A stretch of 64,000 nucleotides of DNA from Forficula auricularia. Taxonomy: Eukaryota > Arthropoda > Insecta > Dermaptera > Forficulidae. Shown here in pieces: positions 1 through 13,741 of this stretch. The notes beneath the pieces are model-generated. The model ran no database searches. It worked only from the letters and a program-made list of their open reading frames with translations, and was not told the origin of the DNA. The position numbers were made by a program, and so were the translations under genes. The stretch is from contig JALMQS010000187.1 in NCBI GenBank assembly GCA_024734495.1, forward strand, positions 18,925,086 through 18,989,085. The letters run 5' to 3'. Positions within the stretch are counted from its first letter, which is position 1, and each line of letters begins with the position of its first letter.

Positions 1-370
1 TCGAATAATTACACGAAAATCACTAAAATAAAAAATACTGAATGAATACTTGTATTGTTTTTTCTACACATTAATTTATATAAAGCTTGTTATTTCAAAA
101 CTTTATTACAAGAAGATAATTCACTTTTATAATGTACGACACATAAAAACTCAAAATCTATTTTTGTTTTATTTAGTGAAACCTACCTTTAAATTTTACT
201 TAATTTTTATTAGTTTCATTTCAGGTTTGTTTTCTAAAAACTTAGTAAGAATATCAATTAGAGGGGTACACTTGTCTAGCTGAAGGACTATTTTTCTCTT
301 TCATATGTTTTATAATTGGATATTATAATAATTTGTTTTGTTAATATATTTTCATTATTGTTATATGTAG

Positions 371-523
371 GTTCAACTAGCGGCATCTCAGATGAAAGAC
401 TTCCTGATTCCTCCGATCATATTCAAACAAAAGGAAATAAGACAACAAATGGAGCTAATCCACCAAAATCGAAGAAGAGAAAAAGACTTCGAGACGTGAC
501 AGCTCCAAAACAACCTCTTTCTG
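371..523 (+). CDS. HMG20: HMG20 exon (first visible): NLS-like linker and start of HMG box
   Basis: The acceptor TTATATGTAG ends at 370 and the donor G|GTATAT starts at 524. The 153-bp exon begins two bases into a codon and ends one base into a Gly codon. It encodes a Ser/Asp-rich segment, then PPKSKKRKRLRD, which looks like a nuclear localisation signal, and APKQPLSG, the first residues of the HMG box. A second copy of bases 401-523 lies at 2191-2313. Confidence 0.9.
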
Positions 524-3500
524 GTATATTTAGTCACTGAAATAGTTATTTTAGCGAATTTCTTCTCTATAAATACTCATCTATTAAAATTGATTAAAAT
601 ATCTTTGGAATTAATCTTTTATTTTTCTATAAATAGTCCATTCGAATTGTGCTAAAATGGGGGAATGTTTTGGAGTAGCTCTGATTTTTTGCATATATAT
701 GTTTTTAGGGCGCTGAATCCAAATCTGATGTCTTCCACCAAAATTTCGTGACACAACATTGTAGAGAATTTCAATTTTTTGGCGGTTTTTCTCTTTAAAC
801 TCGAAAACTATCACTTTTCGTAAATAACCTTCCTATTAAAAATGAAAGTTCATAAAATATCCTACAAATTTCATTATTTAGGTTCTTTTCTCCGACCAAC
901 CGTTCGGGCTCAAAATCCAAGTTTTCGACCTCGCAGCCCCCCCCTCGGATCACCCAAAAACTGGCACTTTTTCGACATTTTCCCATTTTGACCATGAAGG
1001 GAGCACGTTTTCGACAAAGACCACTCTATCCATTTTTAAACTAGATCAAATTTTCTACAATTTAAACAAAGTTTCATTTTAATTGGATAAATGGTAATCC
1101 GTGTCGCAATGAGGTTGAAGTTTTGAAAAACTGCATTTTTTTGCAAAAAATCGTAATTTTTCCTTTATCAAATGAAAACCACTCATCCTAGAAACTTGAT
1201 TCCTTTCTCATCCTCTAGGAAATTTTATTGACTTGAACGTTTACTTGGACCACTTTTTTGATAAAACTCTTAGATTTATAGATATCTTGCATTTTCCATG
1301 ACACTTCTGAGGATTCGGATCATTTCCTGTCATGGAAAATACTGGATATCTATAAATCTAAGAGTTTTAACAAAAAAGTAGTACAAGTAAACGTCCAAGT
1401 CAACAAAATTTCCTAGAGAATGAGATAGGAATCAAGTTTCTAGGATGAGTGGTTTTCATTTTATGAAGGAAAAATTGCGATTTTTTGCAAAAAACTGCAG
1501 TTTTTCAAAACTTCAACCTCATTGCGACACGGATTACCATTTATCCATGAAACCTTGTTTAAATTGTAGAAAATTTAATCTAGTTTAAAAATGTATAGAG
1601 TGGTTTTTGTCGAAAACGTTCTCCTTCATGGTCAAAATAGGAAAATATCGAAAAATGTGCGAGTTTTTGGGTGGTCCGGGGCGGCTGCCGAGGTCGAAAA
1701 CTTGGATTTTGCGCTTGAGCCCGAAAGGTTGGTCTGAGAAAAAAACCTAAAAAATGAAATTTACAGGAAATTTTATTAACTTTCATTTTGAATAGGAAGG
1801 TTATTTACGAAAAGTTGATAGTTTTCGAGTTATAAGCGAAAAGCCGAGAAAAAATGAAATTTTCTCTTTTTTTTTTCATTTTCTACAATGTTGTGTCCCG
1901 AAATTTTGGTGAGAGACCTCAGATTTAGATTCAACAGCCCAAAAAACATATATATGCAAAAAATCAGAACTAATCCAAAACTTTCTTGATAAAAACCAAT
2001 TTGACTGGACTAAAGAATCACGGATTGAGACCACGGGGGGACCCCTTTGCATACATTGTAGATTCTTTCGAGGGTGTCAAAGTTAAATTTTCCCTTTATA
2101 TCAAAACAAATAGCGAATTTCTTCTCTCTATATACTCATCTATTAAAATTGATAAAATTATCTTTGGAATTAAAATTAATTAATATAAAATTCCTGATTC
2201 CTCCGATCATATTCAAACAAAAGGAAATAAGACAACAAATGAAGCTAATCCAACAAAATCGAAGAAAAGAAAAATGCTTCGAGACGAGACAGCTCCAAAA
2301 CAACCTCTTACTGGTATATTTTTTTTTATTCCCTTGGCCTCGGGAACTAGATGCCCTTTTTTTTTTTTAAATGTTAGTTTATTCAGCAATAAATATATAT
2401 ACATTTTTTTTTCTTAGATCCCCTAACATTTTAGGACCTTGTGTTAATATAATTCATTTTAACCTACATTGCCGGGCTGGCATTCGGGGTTATTTTTTAT
2501 AATTACATTTTTTTTTTTTTTTACAATATCATTTTAACATTTTCATTTTTCAAAGAAAGAATAAAAAAAAATATTATAAGGAAAAAGCTGAGAAACCTTG
2601 CTGCTGCTAGATGCCCATTTAGTCACTGAAATAGTTAATTAAATACTACTTAAATAATACATTTCTGGTTATTGTGGCTATTAAATTAATTATATCGTTT
2701 AAATAGTTATAAAGGAAACTAGCCAATATACATGGATTTTAAGAGAGTTTACTTGCCAAAGTAAACGGATATTAGGCTTTTTATAAATAAAGAAGATTCA
2801 ATTCTATTTTTATGTGGAAATATTTATTATTGGCCGACCACCATGGCTGTTTGGTTTCGGTTTACTAGGAGACCATTGTCAAGTCCTGTAAAACAATAGC
2901 AATACAATTGTCAGATATTTTAAAAGTACATTGATTTTATTTTTTATTTAATTATTTATCCAGAAAATATACAACATACAATATGTCGTGTCCTTTAGAG
3001 TTGACAAGTCAACTGTACCGGATTAAAATTAATAATTATTTAATTTTACAAACAATTACAATAAATGAAATATGGTGAACATAGCTAACCATTAGTTCAC
3101 ATTAGAGATTTACATATATATCACAGGGTGAAATCATAAAGATCCGATCCATTTAACCAATTTTTTTTTCAATTAATTTGAAAGTTTTTGTGCCGAAAGT
3201 AGCAGAATTTTTATATATTGAAGGAGACAATAAAAGAGTGTGTCTTCTGCTGGAATTATAAATTTTATTTATTTATAACGAGACTAGTTTCGAGGGCTTT
3301 GCCCTCTTCATCAGTCTATTACAATTGATTCACAGGAATTAATTTATGAATCAAGCAAAGCCCTCGAAACTATAGTTTCGTTATAAATAAATAAAATTTA
3401 TAATTCCAGCAGAAGACACACTCTTTTATTGTCTCCTTTTTTTTCAATACTTTCTTGTCACACGACAGATTTTTTAGGTCATTTGGGAGTTTATTAAAAT

Positions 3501-6500
3501 ATTTAATTGCCGCAAAATAGACATTTTTTTGGGTAATTGACTTATTAATCTTTGACAGGACAATTGATCTATGTCTAGTTCTGCCACTATGTTCATTATA
3601 CATCATCTTAACACATATCATAATAATAAACAACAGAATTCACAATAAAAGATTCATCAATACTCAAGACAGATTGCACCTTAATTTTTTTAATAAGTCT
3701 AGTCAGTATAGTGATAAATGGTTTCGTTGCATTATCATATGCACCCCCTCCCGCAATTATACCATTTTATTTTTATATGGAAGGTTTATTATTCAATATA
3801 TTATTGCCTCAATTTCAATTGTTTTCAAGCTTATTTTTTGGGAACGAGAGCCAACAATAAATATTTCCGCATAAAGATAGAATTGAATCTTCTTCATTTA
3901 TAAAAAGCCTAATATCTGCTAACTTTGGCAACTAATCTCTCTTAAAATTCCTGTATATTAAATAGTTAGTGTCCAATTGAAGAGTGGAAGTATCAAACGT
4001 GCCAAATGTTATTTTTTCCGAAACTCGCTTATGTATATTAAAACGATTTATGTACTATCGCCATTGTCTGATTAAATGATGGAAGTGCCAGGTCCACATT
4101 TAACAAATAGCATAAACAATAATATATTAACTTATGAGGAGAATTTTCTAGTATGAAAGATTTAATTTGCCGATGGTAATAGATTCAAATTTACTAGAAA
4201 ATCATAAGATGGTGTCATCTATTAAATCCGATGGAATGGAATATTTTTAATTATATGTCAGAGGGGTTGTTTTTTACCCCCTCGGGAATCGAACCCGAGT
4301 GCCAGTAACAGCAATCCGGGCCATCTGGCTCACCTGCGGGATGCGAACCTCTCTGACATATGTAAACGCGTAAAATATTTTACTCAAAGATTGTTATCTT
4401 AATTTGTAAAATTTCGCGATATAGTGATTCTAAATTTAAACACATAGCCATGCCATATAATTTAAATAAAGGTCGTTGAGTGTTTCGAATTTTGAAGAGA
4501 TTCAAAATTCGAAGGGCAATAGAATGACTTTTCCTAATTTAATATGAAAGATATTAATTTGCCGATGGTAATAGATTCAAATTTACTAGAAAATCATAAG
4601 ATGGTGTCATCTATTAAATCCGATGGAATGGAATATTTTTAATTATATGTCAGAGGGGTTGTTTTTTACCCCCTCGGGAATCGAACCCGAGTGCCAGTAA
4701 CAGCAATCCGGGCCATCTGGCTCACCTGCGGGATGCGAACCTCTCTGACATATAATTAAAAATATTCCATTCCATCGGATTTAATAGATGACACCATCTT
4801 ATGATTTTCTAGAATTTTCTAGGTTAGGTTGCACAAAAAAGGAAATATTAAAACAAATGTATGTTTATTTGATTTGATTCACTCGATATATATTTCGGGT
4901 TATTAGCCCATCTTCAGGAGTTCAAATAAAAACTAAACTCCTGAAGATGGGCTAATAACCCGAAATATATATCGAGTGAATCAAACTCAAATAAACATAC
5001 ATTTGTTTTAATATTAATATAATGATGCTAGACCGGTTTTATTATATTTTAAACAATTTTCGATGCTCTTTTACTCCGTCTTTTAAATTCTCTTAAGATG
5101 GACAGTGAGTATATGAATAAATAAATTGTTATTTATTATAAGAGGTATTTTTATTTTGGTTTACAATGGATGATGAAGGCAGAGAATGCCGAAACGATGG
5201 AATAAAAATTGGCCACCATTGTAAACCAAAATAGAAATACCTCTTATAATAAATAACAATTTATTTATTCATATACTTACTGTCCATCTTAAGAGAATTT
5301 AAAAGACCGAGTAAAAGAGCATCGAAAATTGTTTAAAATATTTGTTTTAATATTTCCTTTTTGTGAAACCTAACCTAGAAAATTCTCCTCATAAGTTATT
5401 TATAATGTTTCACCTAGAACCGACACCAAAATCCTTAAAAATTATTAATAATATATTGTTAACACTCCCCCTTATTTTCACTAACAAAGATATATTAAAG
5501 TTTTTTCAAAATATCCATATTTTATCATTTTGGCACTTAGCCTCTTTGATACTTCCACTCTTCAATTATTAAATAAATGAAAGTAGTGGGAATATATATA
5601 TATATATTTTTATTTATAAAACATTATTTACTTATTTTGGATTATTTATGTCCATCGATTAAATTATTAAAGTTGTTATAGAGAAATAAGGACTATATCT
5701 TTTATGCAGATGATTTATATTTTGTTGCCAACGTTTCGTCAACTTTGTTGACTTCTTCAGGGCTCAAATAGTTAACTTCCCTGCATATTTGTCATTTTTA
5801 TAATTATTCTTTCTTAGTAAATATATCAAGGCAAGTAATCAACATCAATCGCATTGAAAATTTTTTCTTTTTTAAAACTTAAAAATATCTTTTGTTGATG
5901 ACTTGCTTTGATATGTTTACTAAGAGGGAATAATTATAAAAATGACAAATATGCATGGAAGTTAACTAAGCCCTGAAGAAGCCAACAAAGTTGACGAAAC
6001 GTTGGCAATAAAATATAAATTATCTGTATAAAAGATATAGTCCTTATTTCCCTATAACAACTTACACTAATACAGTTTCATCACCGCCACGAACTCTAAC
6101 AACAAAAATAATTCCTTATGTTAATTCTACATATTTAGAAAATTATTTTATTATTTTTTGAAAAGGAAAAATGAATTGAACACCCCGCAGGACCCGCAGA
6201 ACCTGCGTTCTCTCTCCTTTAGCCGAATTATTATTATAAGATTGAAGTAGTTTTTGGAGATGGACTGATAAGTGAATTGAGTGAATATTGATGAGGAGTC
6301 CAAAATTCAACAAAAGAGATAATTGAAACAATCTTTTTTATTCAAAAATTGACGTTTTGGAGGCTTATTCCCTCCTTCATCAGGATTTTGAAAGGTCAGT
6401 GAAGGAAAACCATGATGACATTCCCCCTAGTCTTCTCTCTCAGTAGCAGTAACTATATTATATCGGATTTCATTCTCAGCAGAATTTAGTGATGTTGTTA

Positions 6501-9500
6501 CTGCCACTGAGAGAGGAGCAGAGTGGATTTCCTTCACTGACCTTTCAAACCCTGAAGAAGGAGGGAATAAGCCTCCGAAACGTCAGTTTTAAGGTAGTTC
6601 TTTCACAAATGCAAAAATTCAAAAAGTCTTTTAAACTTGGAATATTAGCCATTAAAAGCATAATACACACACTGTTAAAATTTGAAGACGATTTACCACA
6701 CCAAACATGAAATAATTGCAATTAAAAATGACATTTTTTTATATAATATGATAGATTGGGAAAGGGTGGGAAAATGTTCATTATTTTATTTTTTTTCATT
6801 GAAGGACTTTCACCATCTTAATGAAAAACTAATATTTGTTAGAAAAATATATTCGGAGTAACCTAAAAAAAAAAATGAAATTATTTACCACGTAGTTTTG
6901 ATACAAAATAAAAAACAAACATATTTGGGCGATTATTTTTAGTGGAGGGCATATAAGATCAATGGCCTGGAAACGATCCGGCAAGTATTTGTGTATCCAT
7001 ATAGAGATTTCGTAGTGTGAGTGGTACAGTCACATTAAAAAAACATAACCTAAAATTCGGTTCATATTTATAGAGTGGTTACGAGGCTAAAACTTTTTGT
7101 GTGGATTGTCGCGAAAGAACCTCCTAAAAAAAAAAGTTTAAATTATCTCTCTTCTTTTGAATTTTGCACTCCATCATCAATATCTACTCAAATATTATTA
7201 TTATTTCATCTCTTTTAAATATTCTATTACCTGAATAGAAAAACTGTTTACTAATAATTATATATATGTTACTATTTCCAGGATACTTACGTTTTTTGAA
7301 CGACCGTCGTGATATAGTTCGTGCAGAAAACCCAAATCTCTCCTTTACTGATATAAGCAAAATGCTTGGCTTAGAATGGAAACAACTTCCTCCAGAACGT
7401 AAACATCACTATTTAGATGAAGCAGAACAAGAACGAGAACGCTATCAACGAGATATGGATGCTTATAAACAAACCGAGGCGTATAGATTGTTTTCTGAAC
7501 AACAAGAAGCTGATCAGCGAAAACAGGAAGTGGAATTCAACGGATTCGAGATTCCTATTTTTACAGAAGAGTTTTTGGATCATAATAAAAGTTCGTTCAT
7601 TTTTTTTTTTATTATTATTAATGTAAATTAAAATTTTGCTAATATTAATTTATAGCGAAACATACATACATTTTTACTTTACCATACAGGTATTGTAATC
7701 GTGCATGAAAAAAGTGGTTTTTTGCTTCTTTTTTTCGAAATATCTCAAAAATGGCTCAAACTATTTTGATTAAAAAAATTGAGCGAAACCATGGCATTTC
7801 GGTCTACAAAAAAGCCCTAATAAGTGAACATCGAAAAAATTATATTTTTCGAGATAATAGTTGTTTTGTCAAAATGTCTGTTAGTTAGTTAGTTTGTCTG
7901 GTTGTTAGTTAGTCTGTGCGTTACCAAATTTTTGTGGACGAGCTAGCTCAAAAACTAGTGTGAATATCGAAACTAAATTTCACACGTAGTTTTGGTCCAT
8001 TGAGATTAAGAGCTGATTAGATTTTGGTGCATATCGACACAAAATTAAGGGGGCGGAGGGAGGTTAAAAATTAAAAATCCCAGACAATTTGAGCAAACTC
8101 AAGCAGATTTTGTATACATAATCAGTGGATCCCAGAAGTCTAAAAATGCAAAAACTAACCGCCCAAAATCGGGGGGGGGGGTTCAAAAAATGAAAATCTT
8201 GGCCATTTACCAAATTTTGTATACATAATCAGTGGGACCCCAGAAGTATAAAAATTCAAAAACTACCTCCCCCCTGATGATTATAAATAATTTTAGGGGC
8301 CAGGTTGTATGGTAAATTCAAGTGGATGGCCACATCAGAACACTTCAGCTTATTTGTTTTTAATATTTTCATATGTATGTGTTTATGTGTGTGTAAATTG
8401 CTGAAGGGGCCAAATTATAGCATGCCCAGCCTTTGTGGTGACTGGGATTGTATCCGGATAACCTGATTCGAAGTCAAAGACTCAGCCAACCTAACCCCTC
8501 CATAAAACATTATAATATTCTTCTTCTTAATCTTCTCAATAAGCCTGCACCTGTTTCTACAAATAAAGGACGTTGTTCCACTCGATTTTTACTCAGGGTG
8601 TACATTTAGGTCCGCTTTCCATCTTTTTTGCTATCTTTGCCAATCTGTCCTCTCCCATACGATCTACATGGGCTGCCCATACTCTTTTTCTAATACCGAC
8701 CCAGTCGACTATATCCGGTATGCCGTTTCTCTGCCTTAAATGTACGCTGCGGACTCATCTCTTAGGGCCAGTTGTATGTCGGTTGTAAAGTCTTTGTAAA
8801 AGTTGACAAAGGGTAAAACCTTAGAATTCACCTTGTGCCCGTCGGGATGGCCAATCAGATGTCTTCTGATTGGCCATCCGGCCTGGCACAAGGTGAATTC
8901 TAAGGTTTTACCCTTTGTCAACTTTTACAAAGACTTTACCAACCGACATACAACTGGCCCTTAGTGTTTTCCCCTCTATGGTCCTAATTATCCTCATCTC
9001 AGTTGTTTGAAGAAGTTTTGGGTGGAAATTGTATCTGCCCTTGTCTCTGCACCATATGTCAACACTGGCGCACGCTGGTATTATAAATGCGAACTTTGCT
9101 CTCTATATCTGACATATATCTGTTTCACCATATTAAATTGTTAAAGCAGCCGGGATATTCGGCTCCTTTAAGCCCGCTGCACACGAGACTTTTTCCTCTA
9201 CCTGTTTTTGGGAGCTCTATGTTTACAATTTGGAGACCTGTCGGGATCAAAATGACGTCACTACTGGGTGTCTTTCTGGGTAGCTTGCTTGATTTAAAAG
9301 ATAAGAGATGTTCTATTTTTCGGCTTGGTTCTGGGAAACCATCTGCTAGCAGCAAGCAGACAAAATATTATTAAAACGTGTTCAGCGGGCTTTAGTCACT
9401 TGAAGTTTGACTTCTTTCTTCTTGAAAGAAGTATTATAATACACTGCGGTGCAACAAAATAGAGCCACCAATAAAAACTATTAAATAGCAAATTATCTTT

Positions 9501-12500
9501 AAAATTTTTACAAATAACGATATAATTTGTTCTATTAACTCTTAAACTAACATATTCATTAAATATTGTTGATTATTTTTGAATTTTATAAAAAAATAAT
9601 TAAAATTAAATTAAAAGATACAATTAAAAATTATCATACTTTCTCAATATCCGTTTATATTTAAATAAAGTTTTAATAAAAGTTCAAATTCCATTTAGGA
9701 TATTAATAAAATGAATCATTTTGAATTAAGCATCATTGATAGAAAGGTAAAATATACAAAATGGAGTTCAACCAGTTCAAATTATGTTCCTAATTAATCA
9801 AGGGCTAAGTCAACAACAACTGGCAATCACACTTGCAATAAGCAATGATTTCAATAATGTATGGAAACTTGTAAATTAAAAATGATTTACTATTTAATAA
9901 AGTTTTATTTTGGAGTCTCGATTTTTTTGCATCCCAGTGTATTAATAAAAAATATTTTTTATACAAAGATCATACTTCACATTAACATTTCTGTATTATA
10001 TCTTCACTATCCTTGTGCAAAATATTTTTTAAATATGATCTGTTTAAATGACTACCTAGTATTCTAAACAAAAAAAAAATTAAAATTAATTTAAATCCTA
10101 GGCTGAAACCACCTAGATTATAGATTAGACATTTTTAATTATATTCTTGACAGATTTAATAATACCATCTTACTCACAATCTCAACTTACCATATTAAAA
10201 ATGTTCTATTCTAGCTGGTTTCAGCCTAAAATTTTCTTTTGATAAACAACGAAGCTGAGTAAAATACACCTCTTTAGCTATTTGAAATAAAAATACTTTT
10301 TAAAATGTATTTGAAAACAAAAGTACTAAAAAGATTCTATCTAAAATACTCCAATTACAAAAATACTTTTCAAAGTGTATTTGAAATGCAAACATATTCC
10401 AAAAGGATGGATATGAAATACATATACAATTTGATTATTATAAATTTCTTGATTAATTCTGAGAATTTTTTATTTATATATATCTACATTTTTTGAGGAT
10501 ACAATTCTCTTTTAAATAAGTGTTAGTTTTATTCTTTTTTGACAAAAAAACACATTTTTATCTTTTATTTTCTTTATTCTATTGTCACCCAGGAACGTTT
10601 CGACATTTACAAATATGTCATCTTCAGCCTAAAACATTTCAATACAAATCCAATCATTACAAAATATACGATCACAACTTCTCATCACAAAACAACACAC
10701 TCTCAAAAATTACATCAAAAAATTCCCTCACATCGAAATTATCACTAACATTATCATTCTGCCCAACAATTATCTTTGCATCAACATTCAAATTCAATGA
10801 CTCTTTCATAAAATACTCGCGGTGAGTGGATCCGAAATTTATCTTTATCCCCACAAATCCATTCCCAACTTAAAACTCCATTGCCAACTCAACACACCAA
10901 CCACCCAAGACCCCAACTACTTAATGATTTTTAATTTTATTTAAAATTCCCGAGTATATTTACTATTTTCCGTGTCTACCTTAAAATTCACAGTTTAGTT
11001 AAGTCTTTTATATATATAAATATAGTGCAGCATTATTTGTCCCAATGCTCGCACTTCCGGAGTGCTATCGCCGATTGCCAGATGTATCGTGACGGCTAAT
11101 AATAATGACCATCTTATTGATTTCTTCTGGGGAGATGGCCCAGCCCAACGCTTTTTCCAGCGTTGATCTATTTATTTAATATTTTACCCAGTAGACCTAT
11201 ATTCCCACGTCAAATATTTATTTATTTTTCTTGACCATGGCGGTTTTCTGCCTATTTATTTATTTATTTTTTATTCATTGACTACGGCAACTTCCTGTCT
11301 ACTTATTTATTTGAATGTTTTTTAAATTATTTATTTTTAAACATTTCTTTAAACCCAGTGACATATTCTATTTATTTTTTGTTTTATTTAATTGATTATT
11401 TATTTATTTATTCTTCCCAGTGTATTTATTTATTTATTTTTATTGTTTGGACGACGTGCGGTATTCCTTTTTTCTTTTTATTATTATTATTATTTTATTC
11501 TTGGTCGCAGCATACTAAGGTTTCACACCGTTCTGCTGTGGCCACACCCTGAGCCACTCAACCGGATCCTGAGTGGGAGGATCGGAGGGCTATAAGGGGA
11601 GATGTGGAGGCCCTTTAAAAAAAAAAATAATAAGCCTTTGTAAATTGTGCCTTTTAAAAGCACTTTTGTTTCTTTTTACCGGAGTTTGCATTTTTAAGTT
11701 TGTTATGAATAAAAATGATTTTAAGTTAAAGATTTATTATTTCATAATATAAACTTCTTAATTGTATTTCAGTTTAACCCTCTAGATATCCGAAAATAAT
11801 ATTTGGCACTGACATATAATATCTGGACTTATAAATGGCCCCATATCTCAAATTACTTAGGGCCTTAATCCGACCCTGAGTTTATCTCATTAAAAATGTT
11901 CAGATTGCGGGTTTTTGACCGAACCACCTCGATTGATAAAAATTATCTTCTATAGATTTATACTATATTCTAAAAAATATATTTGGAATATTAAACAAAA
12001 AATTATTTTAAGTATTTTCGAAGTAAATTAAAATTTATTTATGGTACAAAATCCAGCAATATATTTGAAATATAAATTACAAAATATTTAAAGTAAATAT
12101 ATACAAAATACCAATTACACATATTTATGTGATTGTGTCAAGGAAAATGTCCCTTATCTTCACCTGGTCAAAATCGAGTTCTAGAGAAACAACTGAACAA
12201 AACGCTATTTGTTCAGCCCAAAAATTGACTCAGTTATGAATTTTTTAATATTTACAAGTAAAAAACATAGTTTTGATTTATAGCCGTTTAAATTTTGACA
12301 ATTTTTATAAGTAGGCAAAAATAGGGTATTTCTTCCATTTTTACCCTCGCTATTATTCTATTCCGATTTTTTTTTTTAATGATATTGATGTGAGAAGGAG
12401 ATACACCAGAAGGTGGATCCCCTAAAGGCCAGTATGGGCTGGCCCCTCCATCGTGAAAAGAACAGAGCAGAAGGAAAAGAAGCCGGGATCACGAGCCAAT

Positions 12501-13703
12501 CTCAGAAACTTAGATACAATTCAATATCCAATTTACTAAGGTTTTAGGGGCTTCGAGCAGTGGTAAATTCTCCGCGCGATAAATTCGGTTAAATTTATCT
12601 CCCACTTAATTTTTATTACCAGACCCTATACTTACAAAAAAAATGTCTGGGTATAGCCGGGAATCGAACCCAAGACCTCCGGGTTGCCAGTCAGTTACTC
12701 TGACCATTACACCACGGAGGCGGACAAATGAAAATTTACTGCTGTAATTAAAAATTATACCCACATTAAACTCACCATTCCTGAAAAAACTGGTAGGTAA
12801 AGATAAATGGCCCTTTTCCCTGACACCGTCACATATTTTGACCTTAAACATTTCAATTAAATTGAAAGTTTTTGTGCCGAGAGTAGCAGAATTTTTATAT
12901 ATTGAAGGAGACAATAAAAGAGTGTGTCTTCTGCTTGAATTATAAATTTTATTTATTTATAACGAGACTATAGTTTCGAGGGCTTTGCCCTCTTTATCAG
13001 TCTATTACAATTGATTCACAGGAATTAATTCCAGCAGAAGACACACTCTTTTATTGTCTCCTTCAATTAAACATTTCAAATACCACCCGCAAAAAACTTT
13101 AACCACAAGTATTTAAATTACATATAGATAAAATCAAATGTATTTCAAATATATGTATTTTAAAGTTCTTAGCTCTGTAAACAATTCAACCACCATCTAA
13201 TCTTCATCAATGTTATCGTTTACTAATAAACCATTTTTCTTAATCAGGTCGAGAAGCCGAACTACGACAATTAAGGAAATCCATTACCGACTATGAACAA
13301 CAGAATGCTATTCTTCAAAAACACATCGACACAATGAAAGCTGCAGTTGCCAAATTGGAAACCGAAACGGGTCATCAGCGTGGTGGTAACGAAGCCCTTC
13401 AAAAACATTTAGATGGGCTTCGTCTCAAACTTACCACATCACTTCAACAGCTACCTCTTCCTGGTAATTCACTCCAAACATTTCGCATACATCTTAGAAA
13501 CTAAAATAAACATTCTAATTTAGTTAAAGAGATGCTTGGTAGGATTTCACAAAATAAAATTAATCCTTTTCAATCTCAATATACATTGTGAACTATTTTC
13601 TTCAAAATTCGAAATTCACAACACTCAACCACCTTTATTTAAAGTAAAGGGTGTTTTTTAGAGGTTCCCAACTTTAAATCTTATATTATTAAAGAGCAAT
13701 TCT

Positions 13704-13741
<38 letters not shown>

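Larger units (their letters stand above)
2725..3960. repeat. Outer inverted repeat (arms 2725-2840 and 3850-3960) enclosing other elements
   Basis: The left arm includes AGGCTTTTTATAAATAAAGA and the right arm its inverse near 3890-3915. Between the arms lie unassigned AT-rich sequence (2840-3190), a hammerhead-bearing foldback and a LINE fragment, so this is a nest of insertions. Confidence 0.7.
4812..5380. repeat. Nested palindromes (outer arms about 45 bp, two inner foldbacks)
   Basis: Outer arms contain TTTTCTAGGTTAGGTT and its inverse near 5365-5385. Inside are foldback 4860-5010 (hammerhead-like motif on each strand) and foldback 5030-5345, whose centre carries a degenerate hammerhead-like core. 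A nested history of insertions is the simplest reading. Confidence 0.75.
5671..6060. repeat. Foldback element family C, arms about 170 bp, hammerhead-like motif on both arms
   Basis: Left arm from AATAAGGACTATATCTTTTA, right arm its inverse near 6030-6050. Arms also share a TTTGTCATTTTTATAATTAT block and a block near 5820-5850 with its inverse near 5895-5920. No coding. Confidence 0.8.
6330..6600. repeat. Foldback element family D with hammerhead-like motif on both arms
   Basis: Arms contain CTGACCTTTCAAA at 6528-6550 and its inverse at 6386-6400. The centre holds ACTGCCACTGAGAGAGGAGC-like sequence and its inverse near 6430-6520. Confidence 0.75.

Noticed and set aside
2074..2370. 98-codon ORF over the duplicated exon in another frame
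   Set aside because: It is not the frame of the HMG20 exon and runs into poly(T)-derived Phe codons.
5705..5735. FYADDLYFVA-like reading, recalling reverse transcriptase motif C
   Set aside because: It is inside a non-coding palindrome arm, the mirror arm breaks it, and no other reverse transcriptase block is near.
12635..12725. Functional tRNA gene
   Set aside because: A- and B-boxes are present but the acceptor stem does not pair and there is no terminator next to it; a SINE head fits better.
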